From Blastomonas fulva (GTDB lineage: Bacteria; Pseudomonadota; Alphaproteobacteria; Sphingomonadales; Sphingomonadaceae): a stretch of DNA of 64,000 nucleotides. The stretch spans positions 1,331,001 through 1,395,000 of the forward strand of contig NZ_CP020083.1 of the NCBI RefSeq assembly GCF_003431825.1, in the 5' to 3' direction. Positions 1 to 9,260 of the stretch are shown here, piece by piece. The translations under genes and the position numbers were made by a program. The notes below the pieces were generated by a model, which worked only from the letters and a program-made list of their open reading frames with translations, made no database searches and was not told the DNA's origin. The number at the start of each line of letters is the position of its first letter. Within the stretch, counting starts at the first letter, position 1.

Positions 1-212
1 GTCGTTTCATGGGGCTGCCTGACGTGTCGGATGTCAACAAGACCTATGTCGATGGTGTCGTGAACGCGATGAAGGGCACCAGCAACGTCGACCAGCTGCA
101 AACCATGGCAAAGAACATCGCGCCGATGGGCGAGATGGGTCTGCGCTTCTTCCAGCAGATCATGGAAGCCGCCGCAGCCGGTGCCAGCGGCAAGCCCAAA
201 AGCGGTGGCTGA
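1..212 (+). CDS. DUF6489 family protein, 5' end cut off by the window edge
   Basis: Small protein of unknown function. The first ATG in the window is at position 9, but the frame is open upstream to the edge and reads R-F before that methionine. In DUF6489 proteins I know, a similar RFMGLPDV stretch sits about 15 residues inside the protein, so I take this as a 5'-truncated gene rather than a 67-residue protein. The visible part is an acidic helical region followed by an Ala/Gly-rich tail ending in lysines. It ends 15 bases before mnmE on the same strand. The family call rests on the recalled GLPDV motif. Confidence 0.7.
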   Translation, partial: RFMGLPDVSDVNKTYVDGVVNAMKGTSNVDQLQTMAKNIAPMGEMGLRFFQQIMEAAAAGASGKPKSGG

Positions 213-227
213 CCGTCCCTTCTGACG

Positions 228-1523
228 ATGCACGCAGGCGATACGATCTTTGCGCTGTCGAGCGGCGCGCCGCCTGCTGCATTGGCCATCATCCGGATCA
301 GCGGACCTGAGGCAGGCGCCGCACTGACCGCACTTGGCGGAGCGCTGCCATCGCCGCGCCGTGCCGTGCTGCGCGATCTGTGCGGTCCGGGTGATGGCAA
401 CCTGCTCGATCGCGCTCTGGTGTTGTGGTTTCCCGGCCCCGCAACTGCAACCGGCGAGGATCTGGCTGAGCTTCATCTGCATGGTGGGCGAGCGGTGGTG
501 CGTGCTGTGGAAGCTGTGCTGACCCGCATGCCCGGCTTTCGGCTTGCCGAGCCTGGAGAATTCACGCGCCGTGCATTCCTCAACGGGCGGATGGATCTGG
601 CCGAAGCCGAAGGGCTCGCCGACCTGCTGTTCGCCGAAACCGAAGCGCAGCGCGTGGCCGCCATCCGGATGGCAAGCGGTCATCTGTCGCGCCGGGTCGA
701 AGGGTGGCGGGAGGCGGTGCTGCAACTCTCCGCACAGGTTGAGGCCGAGCTCGATTTTTCAGATGAGGATGATGTCGGTGAAGGGGGCGGCAACGCCACC
801 GGGCAGGGCATTGCCGCGCTGGCTGGCGAGATCGGCACCGCGCTGGCACGACCTCGCGCCGAGCGGTTGCGCGATGGCATTCGCGTGGTGCTGGCGGGGC
901 CGCCCAACAGTGGCAAGTCGACCTTGCTCAACGCACTGGTCCAGCGCGAGGCGGCGATCGTCTCCGATATCGCGGGAACCACCCGCGATCTGATCGAGGC
1001 GCCGGTGGCGCTGGGCGGGATACCCTTCGTGTTCACCGACACCGCCGGGCTGCGCGATGAGGGCGCCGAGGCGATCGAAGCGATCGGCATCGACCGCGCG
1101 CGCGATGCGATGGCCGGCGCGGATCTGGTGCTGTGGCTGGGTCCCGAAGGGCAGGGCGGTCCGATGAGCTGGGAGATCGAGGCGCAGATCGATCGGCAAG
1201 GTGTTTCACGTGAAACAAAGGCGGTCGCTCGGCACCGGATTTCGGCGCTAACCGGCCAGGGGTTGGATGCGCTGGTCGCTGACCTAGTGACCTCGGCCAA
1301 GAGCCTGCTGCCCGCATCGGGCGACGTGGCACTCAACGCCCGCCAGCACCGTTTGCTGACCGAGTGTGCCGAGGCGCTTGCTCAGGCTACCGAGGAGCGC
1401 GACCTGCTGCTTCGTGCCGAGGCGCTTCGGTTGGCGCGCCTCGTGCTCGATGAGCTGCTCGGCAATACGCATGTCGAAGACATGCTCGACGCTTTGTTCG
1501 GAGCCTTTTGCATCGGCAAGTAA
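228..1523 (+). CDS. mnmE: tRNA uridine-5-carboxymethylaminomethyl modification GTPase MnmE
   Basis: GTPase that works with MnmG to make the cmnm5 modification at wobble uridine 34 of certain tRNAs. At 431 residues it is near the usual length. The N-terminal formyl-THF-binding domain is followed by a G domain with P-loop GPPNSGKST at residues 224-232, a TTRD switch, and DTAG at 271-274. The protein ends in the family signature CIGK with the catalytic cysteine. The G4 motif NKxD is not recognisable; the region reads [12 protein letters not shown], and its VSRET part is encoded by a perfect parS site. The partner gene mnmG lies downstream beyond a palindromic repeat. Confidence 0.96.
   Translation: MHAGDTIFALSSGAPPAALAIIRISGPEAGAALTALGGALPSPRRAVLRDLCGPGDGNLLDRALVLWFPGPATATGEDLAELHLHGGRAVVRAVEAVLTRMPGFRLAEPGEFTRRAFLNGRMDLAEAEGLADLLFAETEAQRVAAIRMASGHLSRRVEGWREAVLQLSAQVEAELDFSDEDDVGEGGGNATGQGIAALAGEIGTALARPRAERLRDGIRVVLAGPPNSGKSTLLNALVQREAAIVSDIAGTTRDLIEAPVALGGIPFVFTDTAGLRDEGAEAIEAIGIDRARDAMAGADLVLWLGPEGQGGPMSWEIEAQIDRQGVSRETKAVARHRISALTGQGLDALVADLVTSAKSLLPASGDVALNARQHRLLTECAEALAQATEERDLLLRAEALRLARLVLDELLGNTHVEDMLDALFGAFCIGK
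1202..1217. other. parS: parS centromere-like site inside mnmE
   Basis: A 16-base perfect palindrome TGTTTCACGTGAAACA, the canonical ParB-binding parS sequence. It is in frame within mnmE and encodes VSRET. It lies about 3 kb upstream of parAB. Confidence 0.95.
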
Positions 1524-1525
1524 CC

Positions 1526-1653
1526 CTCTCCCCTCCCGCTTGCGGGAGAGGTGGCCGCAGGCCGGGGTGGGCCTCAACCTCGGCAAACTTCAGGCCCACC
1601 CCGTCTTCGCCTGCGGCTCAGCCACCCCTCCCGCAAGCGGGAGGGGAAAGGGT
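1526..1653. repeat. Long imperfect inverted repeat (MITE-like palindromic unit) between mnmE and mnmG
   Basis: The two outer arms each carry a small hairpin: CTCCCGC-TT-GCGGGAG at 1533-1548 and a perfect 10-base stem CCCCTCCCGC-AA-GCGGGAGGGG at 1625-1646. The arms are also complementary to each other over the GGTGGCCGCAGG / CCTGCGGC and GGGGTGGGCCT / AGGCCCACCCC segments. The whole 120-odd bases can therefore fold into one long stem. It separates two genes that work together and may act as a transcript-stabilising or terminating element. Confidence 0.8.
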
Positions 1654-1735
1654 CGGCTTTACTTGGTGGCTACCGGCGTCTTGTCCCTTACCCACCCCCT
1701 CGACCGAATCCCGCAATTGGGCTATGCGCCGTGCC

Positions 1736-3583
1736 ATGGTGGAATTTGATGTTCTTGTTGTCGGCGGCGGACACGCCGGGTGCGAGGCTGCGGCAGTGGC
1801 AGCGCGGATGGGCGCGCGCGTCGCCCTGGTCAGCTTCACCCACGACGCGATCGGCGCGATGTCGTGCAATCCCGCGATCGGCGGTCTGGGCAAGGGGCAT
1901 CTTGTGCGCGAGGTCGATGCCTTTGACGGGCTGATCGCGCGCGCCGCAGACGAGGCCGCAATTCACTACCGGATGCTCAACATCTCCAAGGGCAGTGCGG
2001 TGCAGGGACCTCGTGTCCAGGCCGACCGTACCCTCTACAAGGCGGCGATCCAGCGGATGCTGGCTGCGCAGGACAATCTCGAGATTGTGGAAGGCGAGGT
2101 CGCCGCGCTTCGAATGGACGGCGGCGCGATCACCGGCGTGGACATGGCCGACGGCAGCGCAATCGCCGCGCGTGCGGTGGTGCTGGCGACGGGAACCTTT
2201 CTGGGCGGACGGCTGTTTCGCGGCGAGGAGCGGCTCGAGGGCGGGCGCATCGGCGAGCCGGGTGCGAGCCTGTTGGCGCAGCAGCTGCGGGATGCCGATC
2301 TGCCGATGGCGCGGCTCAAGACCGGAACCCCGCCTCGGATCGACGGCCGCACGATCGACTGGGCCATGCTCGACGAGCAGCCCAGTGATGGCGAGGCGTG
2401 GACCATGTCGCCGCTGAGTGGCGGGCGCACGGTCCCCCAGGTCTTTTGCGCGATCACCCGGACCAGCCAGCAGACGCACGACATCATCCGCGCCAGCCTT
2501 GATCGCTCGCCTTTGTTCAGCGGGGCGATCGGTGCACAGGGCCCGCGCTATTGCCCGTCGATCGAGGACAAGATCCACCGCTTCGGCGATCGCGATGGGC
2601 ATCAGGTGTTCCTCGAACCCGAGGGACTGGGCACGCATCTGGTCTATCCCAACGGGATTTCCACCTCGCTCCCGACAGATGTCCAGCTCGCCTTCGTCCG
2701 CTCGATGGCTGGGCTGGAGCGCGCCGAGATCGTGGTGCCAGGCTATGCCGTGGAATACGACCATATCGATCCGCGTGCGCTCGATCATCGCCTGCAGGTG
2801 CGCAGCATGCCGGGTCTGTATTGCGCAGGCCAGATCAACGGCACCACCGGCTATGAAGAGGCTGCTGCCCAAGGTCTGGTCGCCGGCATGGCCGCAGCAG
2901 CCCAAGTGCTGGGCCGCGAGGTGGAGTTGCCCGATCGGGCAACCAGTTATCTCGCGGTGATGATCGACGACCTCGTGCTGCAGGGCGTCACCGAGCCCTA
3001 TCGCATGCTCACCGCGCGGGCTGAATACCGATTGAGGCTGCGCGCAAACAATGCCTCGGACCGTCTGACCGGCATCGCGATTGCCAATGGCTGCGTGGCA
3101 CCCGAACGCCTGAGCTGGTACGAACAGCGCCAGCGCGCCAAGGCAGACATGATGATCGCGCTCGCCCGCCAGGCGAGCTGCGCCGAGCTTGCGGCGCTGG
3201 GTCTGCCGGTAAAGGCAGATGGCGCGCGCCAGAGCCTCTATGACTGGCTGCGCTTCCCCGCAGTGTCGCTTGCCTCGCTGGCGCCGCTGATCGAAGGCGA
3301 TCACGATCTCGCCGACGACCTGATCGCCGAGATCGAGGAGGATGCGGTCTACGCTCCCTATCTGGCGCGGCAGGATGCCGAACTGCGCGATCTGCGTGCC
3401 AATGAGCGGGTCGTGCTGGGCATGGACATCGACTACCGAATGATCACCGGGCTATCGAACGAGATGGTCGAGCGGCTTACGCTTGCGCGGCCCGAGACGC
3501 TGGCCGAGGCCAGTCGCGTGCGGGGAATCACACCGGCAGCGCTTGCCGCTATCCTGGTCCATGCCCGCCGCCGTGCGGCGTGA
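1736..3583 (+). CDS. mnmG: tRNA uridine-5-carboxymethylaminomethyl modification enzyme MnmG
   Basis: FAD-dependent partner of MnmE in wobble-uridine modification. The N-terminus has the Rossmann motif [12 protein letters not shown], then the family stretch [14 protein letters not shown], and [14 protein letters not shown] near the middle. With the ATG at 1736 the protein is 615 residues and begins [12 protein letters not shown], which fits the family; the frame is open further upstream, through the palindromic repeat, and an ATG at 1724 is possible. The gene ends 7 bases before the start chosen for rsmG. Confidence 0.96.
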   Translation: MVEFDVLVVGGGHAGCEAAAVAARMGARVALVSFTHDAIGAMSCNPAIGGLGKGHLVREVDAFDGLIARAADEAAIHYRMLNISKGSAVQGPRVQADRTLYKAAIQRMLAAQDNLEIVEGEVAALRMDGGAITGVDMADGSAIAARAVVLATGTFLGGRLFRGEERLEGGRIGEPGASLLAQQLRDADLPMARLKTGTPPRIDGRTIDWAMLDEQPSDGEAWTMSPLSGGRTVPQVFCAITRTSQQTHDIIRASLDRSPLFSGAIGAQGPRYCPSIEDKIHRFGDRDGHQVFLEPEGLGTHLVYPNGISTSLPTDVQLAFVRSMAGLERAEIVVPGYAVEYDHIDPRALDHRLQVRSMPGLYCAGQINGTTGYEEAAAQGLVAGMAAAAQVLGREVELPDRATSYLAVMIDDLVLQGVTEPYRMLTARAEYRLRLRANNASDRLTGIAIANGCVAPERLSWYEQRQRAKADMMIALARQASCAELAALGLPVKADGARQSLYDWLRFPAVSLASLAPLIEGDHDLADDLIAEIEEDAVYAPYLARQDAELRDLRANERVVLGMDIDYRMITGLSNEMVERLTLARPETLAEASRVRGITPAALAAILVHARRRAA

Positions 3584-3590
3584 GACCGTG

Positions 3591-4283
3591 ATGCTGATCC
3601 AGGATGAAGAGAGCGCCAAGGCGTGGCTGACGGACACGCTGGGTGTTTCACGTGAAACAATGGCGTTGCTGGAGCGCCTCAACGCGTTCGTCGTCGCTGA
3701 GGCCGAGCACCAGAATCTGGTTTCCGCTTCGACGCTGGCGCATATGTGGCAGCGGCATATCGTCGATAGCGCGCAGCTGCTGCGCTTTGCCGATCCAAGA
3801 GTTGACGAGCACTGGATTGATCTGGGCAGTGGGGCAGGGTTCCCGGGGCTGGTGATCGCTTTGATCGCGCCATGCCAGGTGACGCTGGTCGAATCGCGTG
3901 GGTTAAGGATTGCCTATCTCGAGCGTGCGATCGCACATCTCGGACTGGGCGATCGTGTGCAGGTCGCCGGAGTAGCACTTGAACGGGTTCCGACAGTTGC
4001 AGCGGACTATATTTCCGCGCGCGCCTTTGCACCTTTGCCGCGGCTGCTTGAAGGCGCTGCACGGTTTTCCACAGAAAACACCCGATGGTTGCTGCCGAAG
4101 GGACGAAATGCGCGCACGGAACTGGAAAGCGCCCCGTCTGCGTGGCAAAGTATGTTTCACGTGGAACAGAGCCTGACCGACGCCGATGCCGCGATTCTGG
4201 TCGGTACCGGCAGCGTCCCATCCAGCAATCCGCCGCGCAGCGTCCTTCAACGACCCATGCGCAAGCACAGGAGCAGATCATGA
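3591..4283 (+). CDS. rsmG: 16S rRNA (guanine(527)-N7)-methyltransferase RsmG
   Basis: SAM-dependent methyltransferase that modifies G527 of 16S rRNA. The SAM-binding loop is IDLGSGAGFPGLV. I chose the ATG at 3591 (MLIQDEESAKAW), 7 bases after mnmG; an ATG at 3561 overlapping mnmG is less likely. The product is 230 residues with a basic C-terminal tail. Two parS-like sites are embedded here, encoding VSRET near the N-terminus and MFHVEQ near the C-terminus. The stop overlaps the parA start by four bases (ATGA). Confidence 0.94.
   Translation: MLIQDEESAKAWLTDTLGVSRETMALLERLNAFVVAEAEHQNLVSASTLAHMWQRHIVDSAQLLRFADPRVDEHWIDLGSGAGFPGLVIALIAPCQVTLVESRGLRIAYLERAIAHLGLGDRVQVAGVALERVPTVAADYISARAFAPLPRLLEGAARFSTENTRWLLPKGRNARTELESAPSAWQSMFHVEQSLTDADAAILVGTGSVPSSNPPRSVLQRPMRKHRSRS
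3644..3659. other. parS: parS site inside the 5' part of rsmG
   Basis: A second perfect copy of TGTTTCACGTGAAACA, 640 bases before parA. It encodes VSRET near the RsmG N-terminus. Confidence 0.95.
4153..4168. other. parS: parS-like site inside the 3' part of rsmG
   Basis: TGTTTCACGTGGAACA differs from perfect parS by one base in the right arm, a degree of variation that ParB often tolerates. It encodes part of MFHVEQ. It lies 112 bases upstream of the parA start, so it could also mediate ParB autoregulation of parAB. Confidence 0.85.
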
Positions 4284-5065
4284 TCCGCATTGCGGTTGCG
4301 AATCAGAAGGGTGGGGTGGGCAAGACCACCACCGCGATCAATCTGGCGACGGCGCTGGCTGCGACGGGGCTCAAGGTGCTGCTGATCGATCTCGACCCGC
4401 AGGGCAACGCATCGACGGGTCTGGGCATCGCGCGCAACGACCGCGAGTTCTCGAGCTATGATCTGCTCACCAATGAAAGCTCGCTGGCGCAATGCGCGGT
4501 GCCGACGCAGATTCCGGGGCTGGATATCGTGCCTGCCACGGTAGATCTGTCGGGCGCGGAGATCGAGCTGGTCGATCTCGAGCATCGCACCCACCGGATG
4601 AAGATGGCGATGGACAGTGCGCATCAGCAACGCTGGCAGGTGTGCCTGATCGACTGCCCGCCCTCGCTCGGCCTGCTGACGCTGAACGCGCTGATCGCGA
4701 CCGACCAGGTGCTGGTACCGCTGCAGTGCGAGTTCTTTGCGCTCGAAGGGTTGAGCCAGCTACTGCAGACGGTCGAGCGGGTGCAGCAGCGCTTCAACCC
4801 TGATCTGTCGATCATCGGCGTGGTGCTGACCATGTACGACCGGCGCAACCGGCTCACCGACCAGGTCTCGGACGATGTCCGCGCGGTGCTTGGCAAATTG
4901 GTGTTCGATACCGTGATCCCGCGCAATGTGCGGCTGTCCGAGGCGCCGAGCCACGGCATGCCGGCGCTGATCTACGATCACCGCTGCGTCGGTTCCGAGG
5001 CCTATATCGCGCTCGCACGAGAGTTCATTTCCCGGATGCCCCGGGTCGAAGAGGAAGCCGCCTGA
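4280..5065 (+). CDS. parA: Chromosome partitioning ATPase ParA
   Basis: ATPase that moves ParB-bound origins along the nucleoid. The deviant Walker A motif KGGVGKTT is at residues 10-17, followed by LIDLDPQGN and the Walker B region CLIDCPPSLG. From ATG 4280, preceded by a GGAG ribosome binding site, the protein is 261 residues, normal for the chromosomal family. The frame extends upstream through rsmG, but the sequence matches ParA only from MIRIAVANQ. It overlaps rsmG by 4 bases and parB by one base, so the genes are translationally coupled. Confidence 0.97.
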   Translation: MIRIAVANQKGGVGKTTTAINLATALAATGLKVLLIDLDPQGNASTGLGIARNDREFSSYDLLTNESSLAQCAVPTQIPGLDIVPATVDLSGAEIELVDLEHRTHRMKMAMDSAHQQRWQVCLIDCPPSLGLLTLNALIATDQVLVPLQCEFFALEGLSQLLQTVERVQQRFNPDLSIIGVVLTMYDRRNRLTDQVSDDVRAVLGKLVFDTVIPRNVRLSEAPSHGMPALIYDHRCVGSEAYIALAREFISRMPRVEEEAA

Positions 5066-6039
5066 TGGCCGAGGAACACAGCGACCTGCCCGATATCGCC
5101 AAGGCCCTGGGACGCAAGCGACCTTCGGGTCTGGGCCGCGGCCTCAACGCGTTGCTCGGCGAAGCGGTGCGCGAAGAGCCGCTGGTGCGGCGCGAGGACG
5201 GCACGCCGGGTCAGGCAGCCACGATCACCGGTCTGCGCACGCTGCCGCTTTCCGAAATCCGCCCGCACCCCGGCCAGCCGCGGCGCTGGTTCGACGAGGA
5301 GGCGCTCGATGATCTGGCGCGCTCGATCGCGCAGCGCGGCGTGATCCAGCCGGTCATCGTGCGTCCACGCACAGGCGGCGGTTATGAGCTGGTCGCGGGC
5401 GAGCGCCGCTGGCGCGCGGCGCAGCGCGCGCGGCTGCACGTCATTCCTGCGATCGTCCGCGAACTCAGCGACCCCGACACCTTTGCGCTGGCGCTGATCG
5501 AGAACATCCAGCGCGAGGACCTGAACCCCGTCGAGGAGGCCGAGGCCTATCAGCGGCTGGTGGGTGACCAGGGCTACACCCCGGTCGAGGTCGCGCGGAT
5601 GGTCGACAAGTCGCGCAGCCACATCGCCAACCTGATGCGGTTGCTGGCTCTGCCGCAGCCGGTGCTCAAGATGATCGCCGACAAGAGCCTGAGCATGGGC
5701 CATGCCCGCGCGCTGATCAACGTGCCCGACGCCGAGAGCATCGCTGCCGAAGTGGTCGATCGCGGGCTGTCGGTACGCGATGTCGAAAAATTGGTGCGGC
5801 GCGCGCGCAGCGATGCGGCGGGCAAATCGGGGAGCAAGCCCCGCGTCCGTCAGGGCGGCGAGGATGCGGCGAGCAATGCGGATATCGCGGCGGTCGAGCG
5901 GCATCTGGAAGACCTGCTCGGGCTCAAGGTCAAGATCACCGCCGACGCCAACCAGCGCAGCGGCGCGGTGACCGTGCGCTATGGCAATCTGGATCAGCTC
6001 GACCTGATCTGCCAGCGGCTATCCGGTGAGATTATTTAG
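5065..6039 (+). CDS. parB: Chromosome partitioning protein ParB
   Basis: CTP-dependent DNA clamp that loads at parS. The basic N-terminal ParA-contacting segment RPSGLGRGLNALLGE is at residues 19-33. The CTP-binding GERRWRAAQR motif is at 112-121, followed by ENIQRED and a helix-turn-helix around KSRSHIANLMRLLALP. A charged linker leads to a C-terminal dimerisation domain. Length is 324 residues. The start overlaps the parA stop (TGATG), and its target sites lie upstream in rsmG and mnmE. Confidence 0.97.
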   Translation: MAEEHSDLPDIAKALGRKRPSGLGRGLNALLGEAVREEPLVRREDGTPGQAATITGLRTLPLSEIRPHPGQPRRWFDEEALDDLARSIAQRGVIQPVIVRPRTGGGYELVAGERRWRAAQRARLHVIPAIVRELSDPDTFALALIENIQREDLNPVEEAEAYQRLVGDQGYTPVEVARMVDKSRSHIANLMRLLALPQPVLKMIADKSLSMGHARALINVPDAESIAAEVVDRGLSVRDVEKLVRRARSDAAGKSGSKPRVRQGGEDAASNADIAAVERHLEDLLGLKVKITADANQRSGAVTVRYGNLDQLDLICQRLSGEII

Positions 6040-6068
6040 ACTTATCAATAAGTTATTTTATATTTTCG

Positions 6069-6143
6069 TCATTCCCGCGAACGCGGGAATGACGCTAGCC
6101 GATAGGTGCGACGCGCAAGCTGGACCCCCGCCTTCGCGGGGGT
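6069..6143. repeat. Two palindromic hairpins between convergent parB and plsC-like genes
   Basis: GTCATTCCCGCG-AA-CGCGGGAATGAC at 6069-6094 is a perfect 12-base-stem hairpin, and ACCCCCG-CCTT-CGGGGGT lies at about 6124-6143. A relative of the first appears at 24524-24539. Lying between convergent genes they may serve as bidirectional terminators, but the repeated form suggests a dispersed palindromic element. Confidence 0.75.
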
Positions 6144-6155
6144 GACGAAGCTCCC

Positions 6156-6872
6156 CTAGGGCGAAATCCGCCTCGGATCGTTAAGCACGTTGATCGCGGC
6201 GTGCACCCGCGCCTCGATCTCCTCGCGCGGCAGGCCCGCCGGGATGATCTCGCCGAACTTGTATGTGACCACGCCGGGGTGCTTGATGAAGCCGCGCCGG
6301 GGATAGAGATGCCCGCTGTCCAGCGCGATCGGCACCACGGGCAGCTTGGCGAGCTTGTACAGCCCGGCAAAGCCCGCCTGCAGCGGCGGCTGCTCGCCTG
6401 GCGGGATGCTGGTGCCCTCGGGATAGATCACGATCGAGCGGCCCTCGGCGACGAAGCGGCGGACCTCGGTCATCATGGCGCGCAGCGCGACGGCACCGCC
6501 CGCGCGATCGATGAAGATCATGCCATAGGTGCGCGCGATCTGGCTCCACAGCGGAATGCGTGAAAGTTCGATCTTGGCGACCACTGCGGGGCGGTTGAAG
6601 ATGCGCAGCAGCTCGATGGTCTCGAAAAAGCTCTCGTGCTTGATCGCATAGAGCACCTGGCCTTGCGGTATCTCGCCGTCGATCCGCGCGCGGATTCCCA
6701 GAAAGGTGCGCGCGCACAGATAATGATAGCCGCCCCAGGCGCGCGCCATGCCCTGCAGCCGATGCCGCGAGAACGGCAGGATGATGAAGGCGATGATGAC
6801 GATCGGGACCGATCCGCCATAAAAGGCGATGGTGAACAGGATCGACCGGAACAGGGCAAGCGCGGTCCGCAT
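6156..6872 (-). CDS. 1-acyl-sn-glycerol-3-phosphate acyltransferase (PlsC family)
   Basis: Membrane acyltransferase that most likely acylates lysophosphatidic acid in phospholipid synthesis. It has an N-terminal hydrophobic segment (residues about 10-35). The catalytic motif is KHESFFE, a variant of NHxxxxD, and the substrate motif is YPEGTS. I chose the ATG at 6872 (MRTALALFRS), two bases after the upstream ydcF-like gene, giving 238 residues; an upstream ATG at 6932 would extend into that gene. It is the last gene of the ftsEX operon. Confidence 0.88.
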   Translation of the reverse strand: MRTALALFRSILFTIAFYGGSVPIVIIAFIILPFSRHRLQGMARAWGGYHYLCARTFLGIRARIDGEIPQGQVLYAIKHESFFETIELLRIFNRPAVVAKIELSRIPLWSQIARTYGMIFIDRAGGAVALRAMMTEVRRFVAEGRSIVIYPEGTSIPPGEQPPLQAGFAGLYKLAKLPVVPIALDSGHLYPRRGFIKHPGVVTYKFGEIIPAGLPREEIEARVHAAINVLNDPRRISP

Positions 6873-6874
6873 GG

Positions 6875-7405
6875 TCACACCCCGAACAACCCGGCAAGCA
6901 CGCGCAGCACCAGCTTGTTGTACTCGCGCCACAGCGTCATCAGGCTGGGCTTGCTGGCGACCGCATCGGTATAGATCGCGATGTCGTCGGGAAGTGCGCG
7001 GTGCAGCTCGTATTCGGCGCGGCGCATGTGCCAGTCAGTGGTTACCAGCCGCACCGATGTCACCTTGCGCTGCTTGGCCCAGCGCGCGGTTTCAATGCCG
7101 TTCGACCGGGTGTCATAGGCGCGAAAGCCCAGATCCACGCAGCAGTCGAACAATTCGGTGGAGCCGGGATACTGCGCGCTGAGTTCCGCCGGACGGACAT
7201 CGCGGTCGACGCCCGAGATCAGCAGCCGGTCGGCCCATTTGTTGCGCAAAGCCTCGAGCCCGCGATCGATCCTCAGCGGCCCGCCGGTGGGCACCACCAC
7301 CGCATCGGTCTGCTGCTCGCCCAAGGGCTGCGGCAGCAGGATGGCGAACCAGGCAAAGCCCAGGATCCAGGCCAGCAACACCGATGACAAGAGGCGGACA
7401 ATCAC
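6875..7405 (-). CDS. YdcF/SanA-type DUF218 membrane protein
   Basis: A 176-residue protein with one N-terminal membrane helix (about residues 4-24) and a DUF218 domain. It shows the family patterns DAVVVPTGGPLRIDRGLEAL, LISGVDRD and a C-terminal TDWHMRRAEYEL. Relatives such as SanA and ElyC act in envelope or peptidoglycan homeostasis, but no exact reaction is known for most. It overlaps ftsX by 4 bases, which supports an envelope or division role. Confidence 0.82.
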   Translation of the reverse strand: MIVRLLSSVLLAWILGFAWFAILLPQPLGEQQTDAVVVPTGGPLRIDRGLEALRNKWADRLLISGVDRDVRPAELSAQYPGSTELFDCCVDLGFRAYDTRSNGIETARWAKQRKVTSVRLVTTDWHMRRAEYELHRALPDDIAIYTDAVASKPSLMTLWREYNKLVLRVLAGLFGV

Positions 7406-8298
7406 AGTTTTTTCCTGAGCGCGCCAAGAACGGCCATGCGCGCGGTGACCACCGCCAGCGCAATACCGGCAATCGGCACGGTTGCAAGCAGCAGCCAGTC
7501 GAGCGGCCCGAAGGATCCGGCAGACACCAGCCCCGAATCAAGCCGCGCGGCGGCCTGGCCCAGCAGCCACAGCACCGGCGCGGCGAGCAGGCAGGCGATC
7601 AGCGCACCCAGCGCTGCGTCCAGTGCGATGCGGCGCTGGAACAGCCGCGCGATCTGCGCATGGGTGCTGCCCAGGAGATGCATGATGTCGATGGTCTCGG
7701 CATGCGCGGCAAAGCTGCTGCGCGCCGAGAGCATCACCGAGGCGATGCTGGCGAGCGCGAGCAGCGCGACCAGCGCGATCGCCAGCCAGCGCAGCGTGCC
7801 GATCAGATCGAACACCGGGCGCAGCCACTGGCCGTGCGCATCGATCCTTGCATCGGGCGCCGCCTGGCCCAGGGCATCGCGCAACCGCCGCAGCGTCGCT
7901 GGATCGGCCTTGGCACGGAAGTTCACGTCGATCAGGCTGGGCAGGGGGATGTCTTCGCTCAGTGCGCCGCTGCCCAGCCAGGGCGAGAGCAGCGAGCGCA
8001 CCTCGGCATCGCTGACCCGGGTGACCGCTGCAACCGCGCGGTCGGAACGCAGCACGGCCTGCGCGGCATCCGCCTGGCGCTGGCGGATATCTGCATCGGC
8101 GTTGACGATCTGCACCGTCGCGCGTCCGGCAAGATCGGCGTTGACCTGGTCGGCGGCGCTGCCCAATGCGAGCGCGGCGGCGCTGGCGAGCAGGGTGAGG
8201 AACAGCATCACCGCGATCACCCACGGCATCGGCCCGGTAAGCCGCGCCTGCGGGATCAACCGGCGGTCGTGCGCGGTGGGAAACAGCGCGCCCAGCAT
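7402..8298 (-). CDS. ftsX: Cell division protein FtsX
   Basis: Membrane partner of the FtsE ATPase; FtsEX controls peptidoglycan hydrolases at the septum. The 298-residue protein has a first transmembrane helix at about residues 25-48, a periplasmic region of about 130 residues, and three further helices in the C-terminal half, the FtsX topology. It is less conserved than FtsE, and the call rests on topology plus gene order. Its start touches the ftsE stop and its end overlaps the ydcF-like gene by 4 bases. Confidence 0.9.
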   Translation of the reverse strand: MLGALFPTAHDRRLIPQARLTGPMPWVIAVMLFLTLLASAAALALGSAADQVNADLAGRATVQIVNADADIRQRQADAAQAVLRSDRAVAAVTRVSDAEVRSLLSPWLGSGALSEDIPLPSLIDVNFRAKADPATLRRLRDALGQAAPDARIDAHGQWLRPVFDLIGTLRWLAIALVALLALASIASVMLSARSSFAAHAETIDIMHLLGSTHAQIARLFQRRIALDAALGALIACLLAAPVLWLLGQAAARLDSGLVSAGSFGPLDWLLLATVPIAGIALAVVTARMAVLGALRKKL

Positions 8299-9029
8299 CA
8301 GCGGCTCTCCCCGTCCCAGCCGCGCAGATCGGAAGGCTTGGGGGGGTAGCGCAGCGCACCTGTCGGGTCGAACAGCCGCCCACCCTCGAGCCGCATCATC
8401 TGTCCGCGCTTGATCCGGGTCATCAGATGGATGTCGTGGGTGGCAACGATGATCGTGGTGCCCATTCGGTTCAATGCCTCGAACAGCCGCAGCAATTTGA
8501 CCGCCATGTCGGGGTCGACATTGCCGGTGGGCTCGTCGGCGACCAGGATATCGGGTCGGGTGATCACCGCGCGGGCGATCGCCACGCGCTGCTGCTCGCC
8601 GCCCGACAGCGTCGCGGGCAGCGCATCGCCGCGCGCGCTCAGCCCCACCCAGTCGAGGATCTCGCGCACCGGGGTGGCCAGATCGGCATCGCGCATCCCT
8701 GCGATCCGCAGCGGCAGCGCAATGTTGTCGAACGCCGAAAGGTGCGGCACCAGCCGGAAATCCTGGAACACCACCCCGATCCGGCGGCGGAACCCCGGCA
8801 ACCGGTCGCGGCTCAAGGTCACCAGATCGCTGTCGAACAGCCGGATCATCCCGCGGCTGGGGCGCTGCGCCAGATAGAGCAGCTTGAGCAAGGAGGACTT
8901 GCCTGCGCCCGAGGGCCCGGTGAGGAAGTAGAACTGGCCCGAAAACAGCGTGAAACTGAGGTCCGACAGCGCCTCGGGACCGGTGCCATAGCGCAGCCCG
9001 ACATTCTCGAACTGGACGATGCTATCCAT
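8298..9029 (-). CDS. ftsE: Cell division ATP-binding protein FtsE
   Basis: ABC ATPase of the FtsEX complex. From the ATG at 9029 (MDSIVQFENVGLRYG) it has Walker A GPSGAGKSS at residues 38-46, a Q-loop at VVFQDFR, signature LSGGEQQ at 141-147 and Walker B ILVADEP at 161-167. Length is 243 residues; an in-frame ATG at 9044 would add five. It is the first gene of a tight four-gene minus-strand operon. The 231-base gap to the divergent zinc-ribbon gene should hold both promoters. Confidence 0.95.
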   Translation of the reverse strand: MDSIVQFENVGLRYGTGPEALSDLSFTLFSGQFYFLTGPSGAGKSSLLKLLYLAQRPSRGMIRLFDSDLVTLSRDRLPGFRRRIGVVFQDFRLVPHLSAFDNIALPLRIAGMRDADLATPVREILDWVGLSARGDALPATLSGGEQQRVAIARAVITRPDILVADEPTGNVDPDMAVKLLRLFEALNRMGTTIIVATHDIHLMTRIKRGQMMRLEGGRLFDPTGALRYPPKPSDLRGWDGESR

Positions 9030-9260
9030 GGTCGCGCTGCTCATCCTGTCGCGATAGCGCGCCGCGGACGGGGCAGGCAATCGGAAAGGCGCACAGGCGG
9101 TGATCCGCGGTCATGATCGCATCGAATCGGGTGCCGGACAGTCTGCCAACCCGTTGAAAAATCTCTGGCCAGCGCAAACTCCGGTGGAAAAAGGGCCGAC
9201 AGGGCTTGGCAGCCGGTGCAAGCCCCTTGCGGCGATTCGCCCGGCGTGGTTAGAAACGCC

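Noticed and set aside
1508..1735. N-terminal extension of MnmG through the palindromic repeat
   Set aside because: The frame is open but reads low-complexity repeat sequence; family homology starts at [12 protein letters not shown].
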